Source: Geobacter sp. UBA698
Lineage (GTDB): Bacteria > Desulfobacterota > Desulfuromonadia > Geobacterales > Pseudopelobacteraceae
Assembly (NCBI GenBank): GCA_002298925.1
Contig: DBMM01000057.1
Span: 1 to 27,867 of the forward strand
Direction of reading: 5' to 3'
DNA length: 27,867 nucleotides
Shown here in pieces: positions 1 through 6,527 of the stretch; the first letter of the stretch is position 1; each line of letters opens with the position of its first letter. The notes beneath the pieces were generated by a model, which was given only the letters and a program-made list of their open reading frames with translations, was not told where the DNA came from and did no database searches. Position numbers and translations under genes: made by a program.

Positions 1-951
1 GGTGATGGTCACCCCCGGGGGCATCTCCTTCTGCACCCTGGCGATGGTCTTCTTGACCGTATTCACCAGCTCGACCTGGTTGCCCCCCGACTGCTTGTAG
101 ATGTCGAGGCCGATGGCCGGCTCTCCGTTGATCAGGGCCAGCTTGCGCTTCTCCTCCACCCCGTCGCTGACCCGGGCCACCTCGCCCAGGGTGACCGGCC
201 GGCCGCCCCTCTGGGCCACGGTCATCTGCCGGTACTGGTCGGCCCGGTCCGGCTTCCCCTCGATCCGCAGGGGATATTCCGCCGTCCCTCGGGTGATCCG
301 GCCCAGGGGGGTATTGGTGTTCTCCGACTTGATACCGTTCACCACGTCGTTCACCCCGAGGCCGAGGGCATCCAGGCGGGTCGGGTCCAGGTCCACTGTG
401 ATCTCCCGCTTCCGGCCGCCGACCATCTCCACTTTGCCGACGCCGGCCACGCTCTCGAAGCGCTTCTTCACCTTCTTTTCCACCAGGGTGGTCAGCTCGC
501 GGGGAGAGAGGGTACCGGACTGCACCGCCAGGGCTGCCACCGGCGCGGCGTTGAAGTCCAGTTTCTGGATGATCGGCTCCTCGATACCGTTGGGGAGGGT
601 GCCCCGGATGGAGCTGATCTTGGCCCGCACCTCCTGGGCGCAATCGTTGACTTTCTCCTCCAGCCGGAACTGGACCATCACCGTGGAGACGCTCTCCCGG
701 GAGGTGGAGAAGACATGCTTGACACCCGCCACCTGGTTAACCGCCTCCTCGATCCGCTTGGAGACCTCCCGCTCAACCGTCTCCGGCGAGGCACCGGGAA
801 AGGTGGTCACCACGGAGATCACCGGGAACTCCACGCTGGGAAACATCTCAACCGACAGGCGGCGGTAGGAGAAGATACCGAGCACCACCAGGGCGAGCAT
901 CATCACTGTGGCAAAAATCGGGCGTTTGATGGATATGTCGGAAAGAATCAT
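1..951 (-). CDS. RND efflux transporter, inner-membrane pump subunit (AcrB/HAE1 type), C-terminus off the left edge
   Basis: Only the first 317 residues lie in the window. The protein opens with MILSDISIKRPIFATVMM, the usual RND start: a short cytoplasmic helix, then the first membrane segment (about residues 10-30). The porter-domain motifs follow: FPGASPETVE (about 49-58), the NQVAGV stretch and LDPTRLDALGLGVNDV. Family knowledge: a proton-driven trimer that exports drugs, solvents or detergents through a periplasmic adaptor and an outer-membrane channel. The start ATG (951) overlaps the TGA of the upstream adaptor gene by four bases (ATGA), so the two are translationally coupled. No outer-membrane channel gene is visible; it may lie beyond the left edge. 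The substrate cannot be told from the sequence. Confidence 0.93.
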   Translation of the reverse strand, partial: MILSDISIKRPIFATVMMLALVVLGIFSYRRLSVEMFPSVEFPVISVVTTFPGASPETVEREVSKRIEEAVNQVAGVKHVFSTSRESVSTVMVQFRLEEKVNDCAQEVRAKISSIRGTLPNGIEEPIIQKLDFNAAPVAALAVQSGTLSPRELTTLVEKKVKKRFESVAGVGKVEMVGGRKREITVDLDPTRLDALGLGVNDVVNGIKSENTNTPLGRITRGTAEYPLRIEGKPDRADQYRQMTVAQRGGRPVTLGEVARVSDGVEEKRKLALINGEPAIGLDIYKQSGGNQVELVNTVKKTIARVQKEMPPGVTIT

Positions 952-2129
952 GGGGTCTGTCCTTTTTTATCCGCTGGCTGTGCAGCCGCTGCCAGCGCCA
1001 CCCGGTCGCCGTCCTTCAGGTTGAAGCCGCCGCGCACCACGAACTGCTCGCCGGCGGAGAGCCCCTTGACTACTTCCACCTGTTCGCCACTGACCACCCC
1101 GGTTTCCACCGGGCGTAGCTGCACCTTGCCTCCGGCAACCACGAAGAGCCGTCCCTTTTTCGAGGCGGTATCCCAGCTGGCCAGGGCGCTGCGCGGCACC
1201 TGGAGCACATCGCCCCGCTCGCCGCTGACAATCCGCCCCTTGGCGAAGAGCCCCCCCTTGAGGCGTTCCGGTTCGTTCTTCACCTCGGCGATCACCTTGA
1301 GGGAGCGGTCGGCCGGGTTCAGCTCCGGATTGATGAACATCACCCGGCCGGTGAAGGTCTTGCCGGGAAGGGCATCCACGGTGAATTCCAACGGCTGCCC
1401 CACCTTCACCCGGGCCGAATCGGCGGAAGGAACCATCACGGTCAGGTTGAGGAGACGGTTGTCGACGATCCGGAAGATCGGCTTGGCCGCCGCCGCATCG
1501 CTCGCCAGATCCCCCACGTTGACGTCACGGAGCGCCACCACCCCGTCGAGGGGGGAAACCACCAGCCCCTTCCCCTGACGGTCCCGCGCCTGGCGCACCT
1601 CTTCCTCGGCCACCCGGATCTGCGCCCGGGCAGCGGCAATGCGGGCAGCGGCAGCCGACGCCTCGCTGCGGGCATCATCCACACTCTGCTGGGTGGCGAG
1701 TCCCGACTCCTTCAGCTGCAGCGCCCGGGCCAGCTCCCGCTCGGCGCGATTGGCATTCACCTGGGTCTGGGCAAGGCTCGCCCGGGCAGCCTCCACTGAC
1801 GCTTCCGCCCGCATGGCCAGGGCCTCGGCCTCGGCCACGTCGATCCGCGCCAGTTGCTGCCCCTTGCGCACCCGCAGCCACTCGGCCACATAGACCTGTT
1901 TGACCAGGCCCGGGATCTGGGTCTTCACGTCGGCGGAGAATTTCGGTTCCAGACTGCCGGTCACCTCGATCCCCTCGCTGAGATTATGGGGCTGAACCGT
2001 TGCCACGTCCACCGCCACCGGCGGCTTCTGGGCCTGGGGCTGGGTGGCATCGCCATTGCTAGAGCAGGCAGAGAGGGTGGCCACTGCTGCCATACCGACG
2101 ACCATCATGCTGAGATAACGCTTCATCAT
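948..2129 (-). CDS. RND efflux membrane fusion protein (periplasmic adaptor), lipoprotein
   Basis: 393 residues, normal length for an AcrA/MexA-type adaptor. The N-terminus is a lipoprotein signal with lipobox LSAC at residue 22. The order is typical: first lipoyl half near residues 65-100 (VKTQIPGLVKQVYVAEW, then VRKGQQLARID), an Ala/Arg-rich coiled-coil hairpin (about 105-190), second lipoyl half (VVSPLDGVVALRDVNVGD), beta-barrel (about 225-305) and membrane-proximal domain (VVSGEQVEVVKGLSAGEQFVVRGG). It bridges the inner-membrane pump and an outer-membrane channel. A GAGGAG ribosome site lies only 3 nt before the first ATG and 6 nt before the second (2126), so the second may be the true start. 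It is the middle gene of a tetR-MFP-RND operon, 33 bp after tetR. Confidence 0.93.
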   Translation of the reverse strand: MMKRYLSMMVVGMAAVATLSACSSNGDATQPQAQKPPVAVDVATVQPHNLSEGIEVTGSLEPKFSADVKTQIPGLVKQVYVAEWLRVRKGQQLARIDVAEAEALAMRAEASVEAARASLAQTQVNANRAERELARALQLKESGLATQQSVDDARSEASAAAARIAAARAQIRVAEEEVRQARDRQGKGLVVSPLDGVVALRDVNVGDLASDAAAAKPIFRIVDNRLLNLTVMVPSADSARVKVGQPLEFTVDALPGKTFTGRVMFINPELNPADRSLKVIAEVKNEPERLKGGLFAKGRIVSGERGDVLQVPRSALASWDTASKKGRLFVVAGGKVQLRPVETGVVSGEQVEVVKGLSAGEQFVVRGGFNLKDGDRVALAAAAQPADKKGQTP

Positions 2130-2162
2130 CTTCTCCTCGTTGCTGATTTCCCGTCGGAGCTC

Positions 2163-2783
2163 TTACCTTTCGGCAACGCCGTCGAGAATAAGATTCAGTA
2201 TCCTGACCAGCCCTTCCCGGTCGATCCGCGGCGGATCATTGCAGAGCTGCTCTTCCATGACCGTATTCATGCAGGAGATGACCGCCCAGGTGACATCATT
2301 GACATTGACCGGCCGGAGCTCCCCTGCCGCGACCCCGTTCTCCACCAGGCCGCCGATAAATTGGATCATGGAGTCGTAGTACTGCTCGTGGGAAAAAAAA
2401 GGCGCACCCTGGGGCGGGCCGAAGAAAATGGCGTAGATGAGCCTCACCACCGCGATGTTGTCGACAAAGGCGTCGAAGATGCTGGTGGCAAAAGCGACGA
2501 TCCGTTCCGAGGACGTCCCGCTGGTGGCGGTCAGCTGGGAGAGAACCCCCTGGAATGTGGCGTAGGTCTCGTTCATCAGCTCCAGGTAGATACCCTCTTT
2601 GTTTTTGAAATAGTAGTAGAGGACCGGCTTGCTCACCCCGGCCGCCGCCACGATCTCCCGCACCGAGGTTCCCGCATACCCCTTCTCGTTGAACAACTCC
2701 AGCGCCGCCGCCAGCAACCGCTCACGGGCCGCCACATCAACAGCCTGCACAACATCTTTAGATACTGTCATCTCATCCCCCAT
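2163..2783 (-). CDS. TetR-family transcriptional regulator of the efflux operon
   Basis: 206 residues. The N-terminal helix-turn-helix is clear: LLAAALELFNEKGYAGTSVR (about 24-43), then EIVAAAGVSKPVLYYYFKNKEGI (about 44-66). The remaining all-helical part would be the ligand-binding and dimer domain and, as usual, is not conserved enough to name a ligand. The gene is first in the same-strand series tetR-MFP-RND and has two matching palindromes and a promoter just upstream, so autorepression together with the pump genes is the simplest reading. The start at 2783 is preceded by weak ribosome-site signals; the internal ATG at 2771 (MTVSK) is an alternative. In Geobacter-like bacteria such regulators normally relieve repression when the pump substrate binds; that part is family inference. 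Confidence 0.9.
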   Translation of the reverse strand: MGDEMTVSKDVVQAVDVAARERLLAAALELFNEKGYAGTSVREIVAAAGVSKPVLYYYFKNKEGIYLELMNETYATFQGVLSQLTATSGTSSERIVAFATSIFDAFVDNIAVVRLIYAIFFGPPQGAPFFSHEQYYDSMIQFIGGLVENGVAAGELRPVNVNDVTWAVISCMNTVMEEQLCNDPPRIDREGLVRILNLILDGVAER

Positions 2784-2791
2784 TAAAAAAC

Positions 2792-2803
2792 TACCTAACG
2801 GTA
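2792..2803. promoter_or_regulatory. TetR operator 1 (TACC-N4-GGTA palindrome)
   Basis: TACCTAACGGTA, followed by AGTAT. It abuts the -10 box and covers the predicted transcription start of the efflux operon. It shares the half-sites and right flank (TACC-N4-GGTA-RGTAT) with the second copy at 2842-2853. Centre-to-centre distance is 50 bp, close to five helical turns, so two dimers would sit on the same DNA face. Confidence 0.75.
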
Positions 2804-2833
2804 AGTATACAACTACACGGAGATGACGATCAA
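2804..2833 (-). promoter_or_regulatory. Sigma-70-type promoter of the tetR-MFP-RND operon
   Basis: On the minus strand, -35 TTGATC (2833-2828) and -10 TATACT (2809-2804) are separated by 18 bp. The predicted start point, near 2797, falls inside the proximal operator palindrome. The elements are seen in the sequence; promoter activity is inferred. Confidence 0.65.
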
Positions 2834-2841
2834 GAAAAACT

Positions 2842-2853
2842 TACCGATCGGTA
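2842..2853. promoter_or_regulatory. TetR operator 2 (perfect palindrome TACCGATCGGTA)
   Basis: A perfect 12-bp palindrome embedded in a longer near-palindrome (ACTTACC...GGTAGGT). It lies upstream of the -35 box of the tetR promoter. Together with operator 1 it brackets the promoter, a common arrangement for tight TetR autorepression. Confidence 0.75.
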
Positions 2854-2861
2854 GGTATATA

Positions 2862-3287
2862 TTATCTAGTCGGGAGCAGATTATGGGATGGTTATGGGGT
2901 AGTCTTGAAATATAAAAAACTGTCTTTTCAAGATCCCAGCGACTTCCAACCGCCAGAGACAGACCGGGTCGCGATTGCCATGTGGAAGTGGCATTGTCTG
3001 CCGCCCCTGGGGGCCGGCAATCTGGATCTGAAGGGTATCAAGGAGATTGCTCTGTCGGGGGTAGCGGGATGGGTAAACCTGCATCTGTCATAAGGAGTTT
3101 TCGGTTGACCATTACAAAAAGTCATGTATTTATCAACGGCAACAAGGTTTGAATCCGCCAATTGGCCAAATACAACAAGAAAAAAGTTTTATACCGTGAG
3201 TTCGCAACGCAGGTAATCCAGAAAAGAGAGCTCTTCGGTTGAACATATGCCCTTACTTGATTTTTAAAATCCGAAAAAGGAACCATC
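2862..3287. other. Sparse intergenic stretch without a convincing gene
   Basis: About 425 bp with no recognisable gene. A 62-codon frame (2905-3093, +, TTG start) has no ribosome site and no family resemblance. An imperfect hairpin joins TCTTGAAA (2903-2910) and TTTCAAGA (2926-2933). The short word TTCGGTTGA occurs twice (3099-3107 and 3235-3243). Base composition drops from about 3090 onward, where an AT-richer patch begins. Confidence 0.5.
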
Positions 3288-3671
3288 GTGAAAATAGCGC
3301 CTATCCCGACAATGCGTAAGATGATCTGTTTCGTTGCCCTTCTGGCACTTATGGCGCCGGTTAAGACCCGGGCGGACTTTTTCAAGTACAAGGACAACAG
3401 CGGAGCAATGATCATCACCAACCGTTTCGAAGACGTTCCGAAAAAGTATCGAAACCGTGTCAAGGTGATATGGGACAAGGATCTTGAAGCCAAGGACCCT
3501 CTGGCCAGGCGCAAGGCCGCCGCCAGGGAACAGCAGGAACAACAGGAACGTCAAGAGGCCGGCAGATTGGCGCAACAGGACACAAAGAGAAAGAAGCAGG
3601 CTAAAAAAGGCCAGACGCTGGTCATAGAGTTGGACGAAACCACCGGGGAGATCAAACGTCGCTTCGAGTAG
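3288..3671 (+). CDS. Small secreted DUF4124-like protein
   Basis: 127 residues. A signal peptide covers about residues 1-29 (hydrophobic core MICFVALLALMAP, cleavage near TRA-DF). The mature part starts FFKYKDNSGAMIITNRFEDVPKKYR, which matches the usual DUF4124 pattern of a short beta-strand module (Y-K/D-x-G-x-x-x-T/I-N) just after the signal. A Gln/Glu/Lys/Arg-rich segment follows (about 75-108), probably helical, then a short tail. Translation starts at GTG (3288) with AAGGA seven bases upstream; an internal ATG at 3312 is an alternative. Proteins of this type are envelope-associated and of unknown role. It is a single gene with no same-strand partner nearby. Base composition is lower in GC than the efflux operon. 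Confidence 0.75.
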   Translation: MKIAPIPTMRKMICFVALLALMAPVKTRADFFKYKDNSGAMIITNRFEDVPKKYRNRVKVIWDKDLEAKDPLARRKAAAREQQEQQERQEAGRLAQQDTKRKKQAKKGQTLVIELDETTGEIKRRFE

Positions 3672-3797
3672 AATCAGAATCAAGAATGGCTGAATAGCGG
3701 TAAAACCATTCATTATTAGTCACATAGCAAATTGCAACATAACGATTTAAGCGCCTTTTTTAATGATCACAGTCTAAATATCCAAAATGGGTAGATC

Positions 3798-3825
3798 ACC
3801 GGTTCACGCGCGCGCGTGAACCGGT
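3798..3825. repeat. Perfect 28-bp palindrome followed by a second small hairpin
   Basis: Two 14-bp arms (ACCGGTTCACGCGC and its exact complement) meet with no spacer. Directly after it, CAACT-ACG-AGTTG (3826-3838) forms a second hairpin. A GTTGAAC that fits the integron core GTTRRRY lies at 3835-3841, 14 bp before the start codon of the first gene of the cassette region. The palindrome has no T-run, so it is not a standard terminator. It could be a left boundary of the cassette array or a protein-binding dyad. Confidence 0.7.
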
Positions 3826-3854
3826 CAACTACGAGTTGAACACAAAGAGGAAAA

Positions 3855-4622
3855 ATGAATATCAAAAAGAAAGAGAACTTCGTAAGCGCCTTTCGTAACA
3901 GGCACCCATTGCGCATTCACATGAGTGCAATCCTACTTGCAACTGCGTGCTCAGGGTTACTTTTCTCAAAACTTTTTCTTGCCTTCAGTGTCGAGAATTT
4001 CATTATAAGATATCCACTGGCAGTTATATTTTCCTATCTCATATTCTTCATTTGCATAAAACTCTGGCTATTATATGTGTCTCCGAAGAGAAGAAATCAA
4101 ACGTCCAATGCATCAGACTGGTTAGATTTACCTACTCCGTCTTCTGGTGGCTCTTCAGGAGATCATATCCCAACATTTCATGGCGGAGGCGGATCGTTTG
4201 ACGGTGGTGGAGCGTCGGCTTCCATCGAACTTGATTCTTTAGTTGCTGTAGAAACACCAATCTCATCAATCTCTGAAGGCGCATCAGGTGCAGCTGACGG
4301 GGCTGGTGATCTTCTCGGAGAGGTTGCAGGCCCCGCTATTGCGATAGGAATATTGGTGGTTCTACTCGTAACGATATTGGGTAATGCGATTTTCGTTTTT
4401 TCGGAAGCCCCTATGATCCTTTCTGAGGCGGCTTTTGAGGGGCTCCTGGCGGCATCGCTTATGAAGAAGGCCACCATAATCGATGACGAAAATTGGATTG
4501 GCAGCATTTTCAAGACAACATGGAAACCTTTTGCAAGCATATGTGCTGTGGCTTTTCTTGCAGCATTGGCCCTTCAATACTACTTCCCAGAAGCGACGAG
4601 AATTTCTGACATTCTAAGGTAA
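3855..4622 (+). CDS. Membrane protein of unknown function, first gene of the cassette array
   Basis: 255 residues with no family I recognise. Two membrane segments lie near the N-terminus (about 22-45 and 52-75). A soluble Ser/Gly-rich linker follows (about 85-120, including HGGGGSFDGGGAS), then a hydrophobic helix at about 165-190 (GILVVLLVTILGNAIFVF), an amphipathic stretch, and a last hydrophobic helix at about 228-245. The N-terminal tail is basic (NIKKKENF). The ATG at 3855 has AGAGG seven bases upstream. It is AT-richer than the flanking core genes. An attC site follows 77 bp after the stop, so it is probably a gene cassette. Integron cassettes often carry accessory or defence genes, but nothing in this protein itself shows a function. 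Confidence 0.7.
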   Translation: MNIKKKENFVSAFRNRHPLRIHMSAILLATACSGLLFSKLFLAFSVENFIIRYPLAVIFSYLIFFICIKLWLLYVSPKRRNQTSNASDWLDLPTPSSGGSSGDHIPTFHGGGGSFDGGGASASIELDSLVAVETPISSISEGASGAADGAGDLLGEVAGPAIAIGILVVLLVTILGNAIFVFSEAPMILSEAAFEGLLAASLMKKATIIDDENWIGSIFKTTWKPFASICAVAFLAALALQYYFPEATRISDILR

Positions 4623-4699
4623 GGGACAACCAAGAAAAGCAGAGGAGCCGTTGCCGGAGCAGTCTGGCGGAACGATGGCAACGAAGAGAGAAAAGAGAG

Positions 4700-4757
4700 G
4701 TTCAACAAGACAGAAGCAGCGGCCAAAAACCGCCGCTGTTCTGCCAAACCGTTAGAT
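4700..4757 (+). repeat. attC site 1
   Basis: Inverse core GTTCAAC (4700-4706) and core GTTAGAT (4751-4757), 58 bp in all. The inner arms pair as CAGAA-G-CAGCGG against CCGCTGTTCTG, leaving one unpaired G, the extrahelical base typical of attC bottom-strand recognition. The loop word GCGGCCAAAAACCGCCGC is nearly repeated in attC 2. The predicted recombination point is after the G at 4751. Confidence 0.85.
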
Positions 4758-4765
4758 CGGAAAAT

Positions 4766-5110
4766 ATGAAAAAGGCGATACAAGCTATAACAATAATTGA
4801 TGGGGCTATATTTGCTGTAATGGGCGGAGTTGCAATGTATTCCAGCGCAAGGTACGGAACCCTTTTGATTTGGTCGGGGGTAGCGGTTGCATTGATCGGA
4901 GCAATGCCTGCTATTGGGTCTGGAAACGTCCAAGGAGAATACAATCTTAAGTTTGACCAGAAGATTCCACAACTGAATTACACCCGAACGGATGACAAGC
5001 TAAGAGAGATGGACAAATGCTATGATTTCGGCGTCGTGATGGCAGCCGCAGGTGCTATTTTGATAGCAGTTGGCTTGATACTGAACAAAATTATTACAGG
5101 CGAGATCTAA
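4766..5110 (+). CDS. Small three-helix membrane protein (cassette gene 2)
   Basis: 114 residues with no recognised family. Three hydrophobic segments: about 6-26 (AITIIDGAIFAVMGGVAMYS), 32-52 (LLIWSGVAVALIGAMPAIG) and 86-108 (FGVVMAAAGAILIAVGLIL). A polar loop of about 33 residues lies between the second and third (GEYNLKFDQKIPQLNYTRTDDKL). The ORF starts 9 bp after the GTTAGAT core of attC 1, and its TAA stop is part of the ATCTAAC inverse core of attC 2. This is textbook cassette packing with almost no non-coding DNA, and it supports this being a real gene even though the ribosome site is weak. The function is unknown; a small cassette-borne membrane protein could be an immunity, stress or effector protein. 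Confidence 0.75.
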   Translation: MKKAIQAITIIDGAIFAVMGGVAMYSSARYGTLLIWSGVAVALIGAMPAIGSGNVQGEYNLKFDQKIPQLNYTRTDDKLREMDKCYDFGVVMAAAGAILIAVGLILNKIITGEI

Positions 5111-5172
5111 CAGCGGCGCAGACGCTGACGCGGCAAAAACCGCCGCGCAGGTCACGCCGCGAACCGTTAGGC
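5105..5172 (+). repeat. attC site 2
   Basis: Inverse core ATCTAAC (5105-5111) overlaps the stop codon of the preceding ORF; core GTTAGGC is at 5166-5172; 68 bp in all. GCGGCG after the inverse core pairs with CGCCGC before the core. The inner stem CGCGG/CCGCG closes a CAAAAA-type loop like that of attC 1. Confidence 0.85.
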
Positions 5173-5203
5173 GGCTTGACGGACGAGCCCGGAGGTTCGA
5201 GCA

Positions 5204-5992
5204 ATGTTTAAAAGAGTCACTCTTCACCAGGCTCGACGTCCTCGCGGTCCGACCTTTGTGTCCTATTCGTACGATGACGGTGCTGGTCTGCAAAGACTGA
5301 AGGATCTTGCGATTCCAGACTGTGAACTTCGCCCATTCCCGCCAATCTCAGTTTCTCCGTCTCAGATGGTCAGTAACGAGCTTCTGTCTGCGATTAACGC
5401 TTGCGCCTCCTTCATCTTCATCAACACGCTGAGTTCCCGAGGCTCCCGGTGGGTGGTCCTCGAAACGGACTATGCGCGCAGGATTGGCAAGCGCGTCTAT
5501 TCCTTCGAGCCTGATAGTGGCACATTGAGACGCGATAGGGCAAAGGCGATGGACCTTCCGGTCTTCCCGTGTTACTCCCGGAATGATGCGAGTCAGGTGC
5601 AAGAAGTTCTCAGCCTCATGAAGAATGAACGGTACTTCGATGTCTTCATGGACGCCGAAGAGATACTGCCGGGCGGCGACTTCGCGTCTCAGATCGAAAG
5701 TGGACTGTGCCGCCGCCTTGAGCGTGGAGGTTATGCCGTGTTCTTCTTGACGATCAATGCTGTCCGCAGTATTTGGGTTCAGCGCGAGATTGAGCACGTG
5801 GTGAGTACATTCCCAGAGCAGGTTCTGCCGATCCTTGTTGGTGAAGCTTTGCTACCCAAGGAGTTGACGAACAGGCAGGCACTTCGGATACATCGCCTTT
5901 CGGAGTCGGAATTGGACATGCGAGACATCGATGACGTGATTGTCTGGTTGTATTGGCTTATCCAGTCCCATCGCCTCAAGGTCGCCGTCTAA
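5204..5992 (+). CDS. Tandem TIR-domain protein (cassette gene 3), candidate anti-phage NADase or signalling protein
   Basis: 262 residues. The first TIR domain has FVSYSYDD (18-25) as its strand A, FIFINTLSSRGSRWVVLETDYA (70-91) and RVYSF. Its W83-x3-E87 corresponds to the conserved WxxxE whose Glu is catalytic in TIR NADases. The second TIR-like domain runs from YFDVFMDAEEILPGGDFASQI (144-164, the loop after strand A) to AVFFLTINAVRSIWVQREIEHV (178-199), with a matching W191-x3-E195. No sensor, transmembrane or STALD domain is attached. The start at 5204 is preceded by GGAGG (5190-5194). The stop overlaps the inverse core of attC 3. Known: bacterial TIR proteins deplete or convert NAD+ in phage defence, and integron cassettes can carry defence genes. 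Inferred: that role here. Confidence 0.85.
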   Translation: MFKRVTLHQARRPRGPTFVSYSYDDGAGLQRLKDLAIPDCELRPFPPISVSPSQMVSNELLSAINACASFIFINTLSSRGSRWVVLETDYARRIGKRVYSFEPDSGTLRRDRAKAMDLPVFPCYSRNDASQVQEVLSLMKNERYFDVFMDAEEILPGGDFASQIESGLCRRLERGGYAVFFLTINAVRSIWVQREIEHVVSTFPEQVLPILVGEALLPKELTNRQALRIHRLSESELDMRDIDDVIVWLYWLIQSHRLKVAV

Positions 5993-6050
5993 CCATGGGC
6001 GGCACTTAGACTTTGCTTCGCTCCGCCAGTGCGCCCCGCTACCGTTAGGC
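5987..6050 (+). repeat. attC site 3
   Basis: Inverse core GTCTAAC (5987-5993) contains the TAA stop of the TIR gene; core GTTAGGC is at 6044-6050; 64 bp in all. The arms pair as GGGCG-G-CACT with AGTGCGCCC, leaving one extrahelical G, as in attC 1. Confidence 0.87.
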
Positions 6051-6076
6051 CCTGGAAGTACAGAGAGGAGAGCACG

Positions 6077-6421
6077 ATGAGTAACGAACAGGTGGCACCT
6101 GAGACGAAAGGTGTTACGGTGAAGCTACTTGCAACGGTTGACCTTGGCCCTGAGATCGAGGGCATGGCAGGGCGCCAACTTCGAATGCGTATGGTGACAA
6201 TCGAGCCTGGAGGCGTCTTCGGCCCGATTCACGACCATAAAGACAGACCAGGCACCGTCTACATACTGCAAGGAACGATCACTGACCATCGAAATGGAGT
6301 CGCTACGGACTATGGGCCGGGAGTGGGCTGGCCCGAGGATAGGAACACCACACACTGGCTTGAGAATAGAGGAACGATTCCGGCAGTGGAGATCTCGGTC
6401 GATATAATCAGGCAAGAGTAG
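6077..6421 (+). CDS. Cupin-domain protein (cassette gene 4)
   Basis: 114 residues, a single small beta-barrel. Cupin motif 1 is GGVFGPIHDHKDRPGTVYIL (about 46-65). It has the metal-binding H-x-H pair but Thr where the consensus Glu would be. Motif 2 is less clear: GPGVGWPEDRNTTHWLENRG, which supplies the late His. It may bind a divalent metal. Substrate and reaction cannot be told; such cupins range from dioxygenases and isomerases to simple sensors. The ATG at 6077 has GAGAGGAG ahead of it and lies 27 bp after the GTTAGGC core of attC 3. An upstream GTG at 6029 would run through the attC site and is unlikely. A broken attC half follows 15 bp after the stop. Confidence 0.85.
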   Translation: MSNEQVAPETKGVTVKLLATVDLGPEIEGMAGRQLRMRMVTIEPGGVFGPIHDHKDRPGTVYILQGTITDHRNGVATDYGPGVGWPEDRNTTHWLENRGTIPAVEISVDIIRQE

Positions 6422-6435
6422 GCCTCAGGCCCGAC

Positions 6436-6442
6436 ATCTAAC
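6436..6442 (+). repeat. Half attC site 4 (inverse core only)
   Basis: ATCTAAC, then ACGGTCGAGCC, looks like the 5' half of an attC site placed 15 bp after the cupin stop. No GTTRRRY core with a matching arm appears in the next 300 bp. The site seems to have been interrupted or cut by the GC-rich element that starts near 6459. Confidence 0.55.
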
Positions 6443-6458
6443 ACGGTCGAGCCTAATC

Positions 6459-6527
6459 GGGTAGCCGGGGGTTGTTCTCCCCCAGCCCCCACACCACCCG
6501 GCATGCGGGTCCGCACCGGGCGGTTCG
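6459..6527 (+). repeat. Structured GC-rich element resembling a group II intron 3' end (domain V-like)
   Basis: Two adjacent hairpins. The first is GGGGG-TTGTTCT-CCCCC (6467-6483). In the second, ACCCGGCATGCGG (6496-6508) folds onto CCGCACCGGGCGGTT (6511-6525). The second resembles the domain V pattern CCGxATGCG...CGCACGxxCGGTTC but lacks the usual GNRA loop. No reverse transcriptase is present, so at most it is a remnant. Interpretation is tentative. Confidence 0.35.

Larger units (their letters stand above)
3835..6442. mobile_element. Integrase-less cluster of integron gene cassettes (CALIN type)
   Basis: Four same-strand genes, each ending in an attC-like site: complete sites at 4700-4757, 5105-5172 and 5987-6050, and a half-site at 6436-6442. 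The complete sites combine an RYYYAAC inverse core, a hairpin-forming middle and a GTTRRRY core. In two of them the 3' core lies 8-33 bp before the next start codon and the 5' core overlaps the stop codon of the gene before. No tyrosine-recombinase (intI) gene is visible in the window. The left limit is uncertain: 3835 rests only on a single GTTGAAC word. The right end is broken by a structured GC-rich element. Confidence 0.8.

Noticed and set aside
715..2786. Long rightward frames opposite the MFP and tetR genes (715-1578 and 1854-2786)
   Set aside because: They mirror two clearly conserved leftward genes in high-GC DNA, have His/Arg/Pro-rich low-meaning sequences and no ribosome sites.
2905..3093. 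62-codon rightward frame in the gap after the tetR promoter
   Set aside because: TTG start without ribosome site, no family resemblance and no neighbour support; kept only as part of the intergenic note.
3264..3713. 149-codon leftward frame over the DUF4124-like gene
   Set aside because: The rightward frame has a signal peptide, a ribosome site and a recognisable domain, so the leftward one is its shadow.
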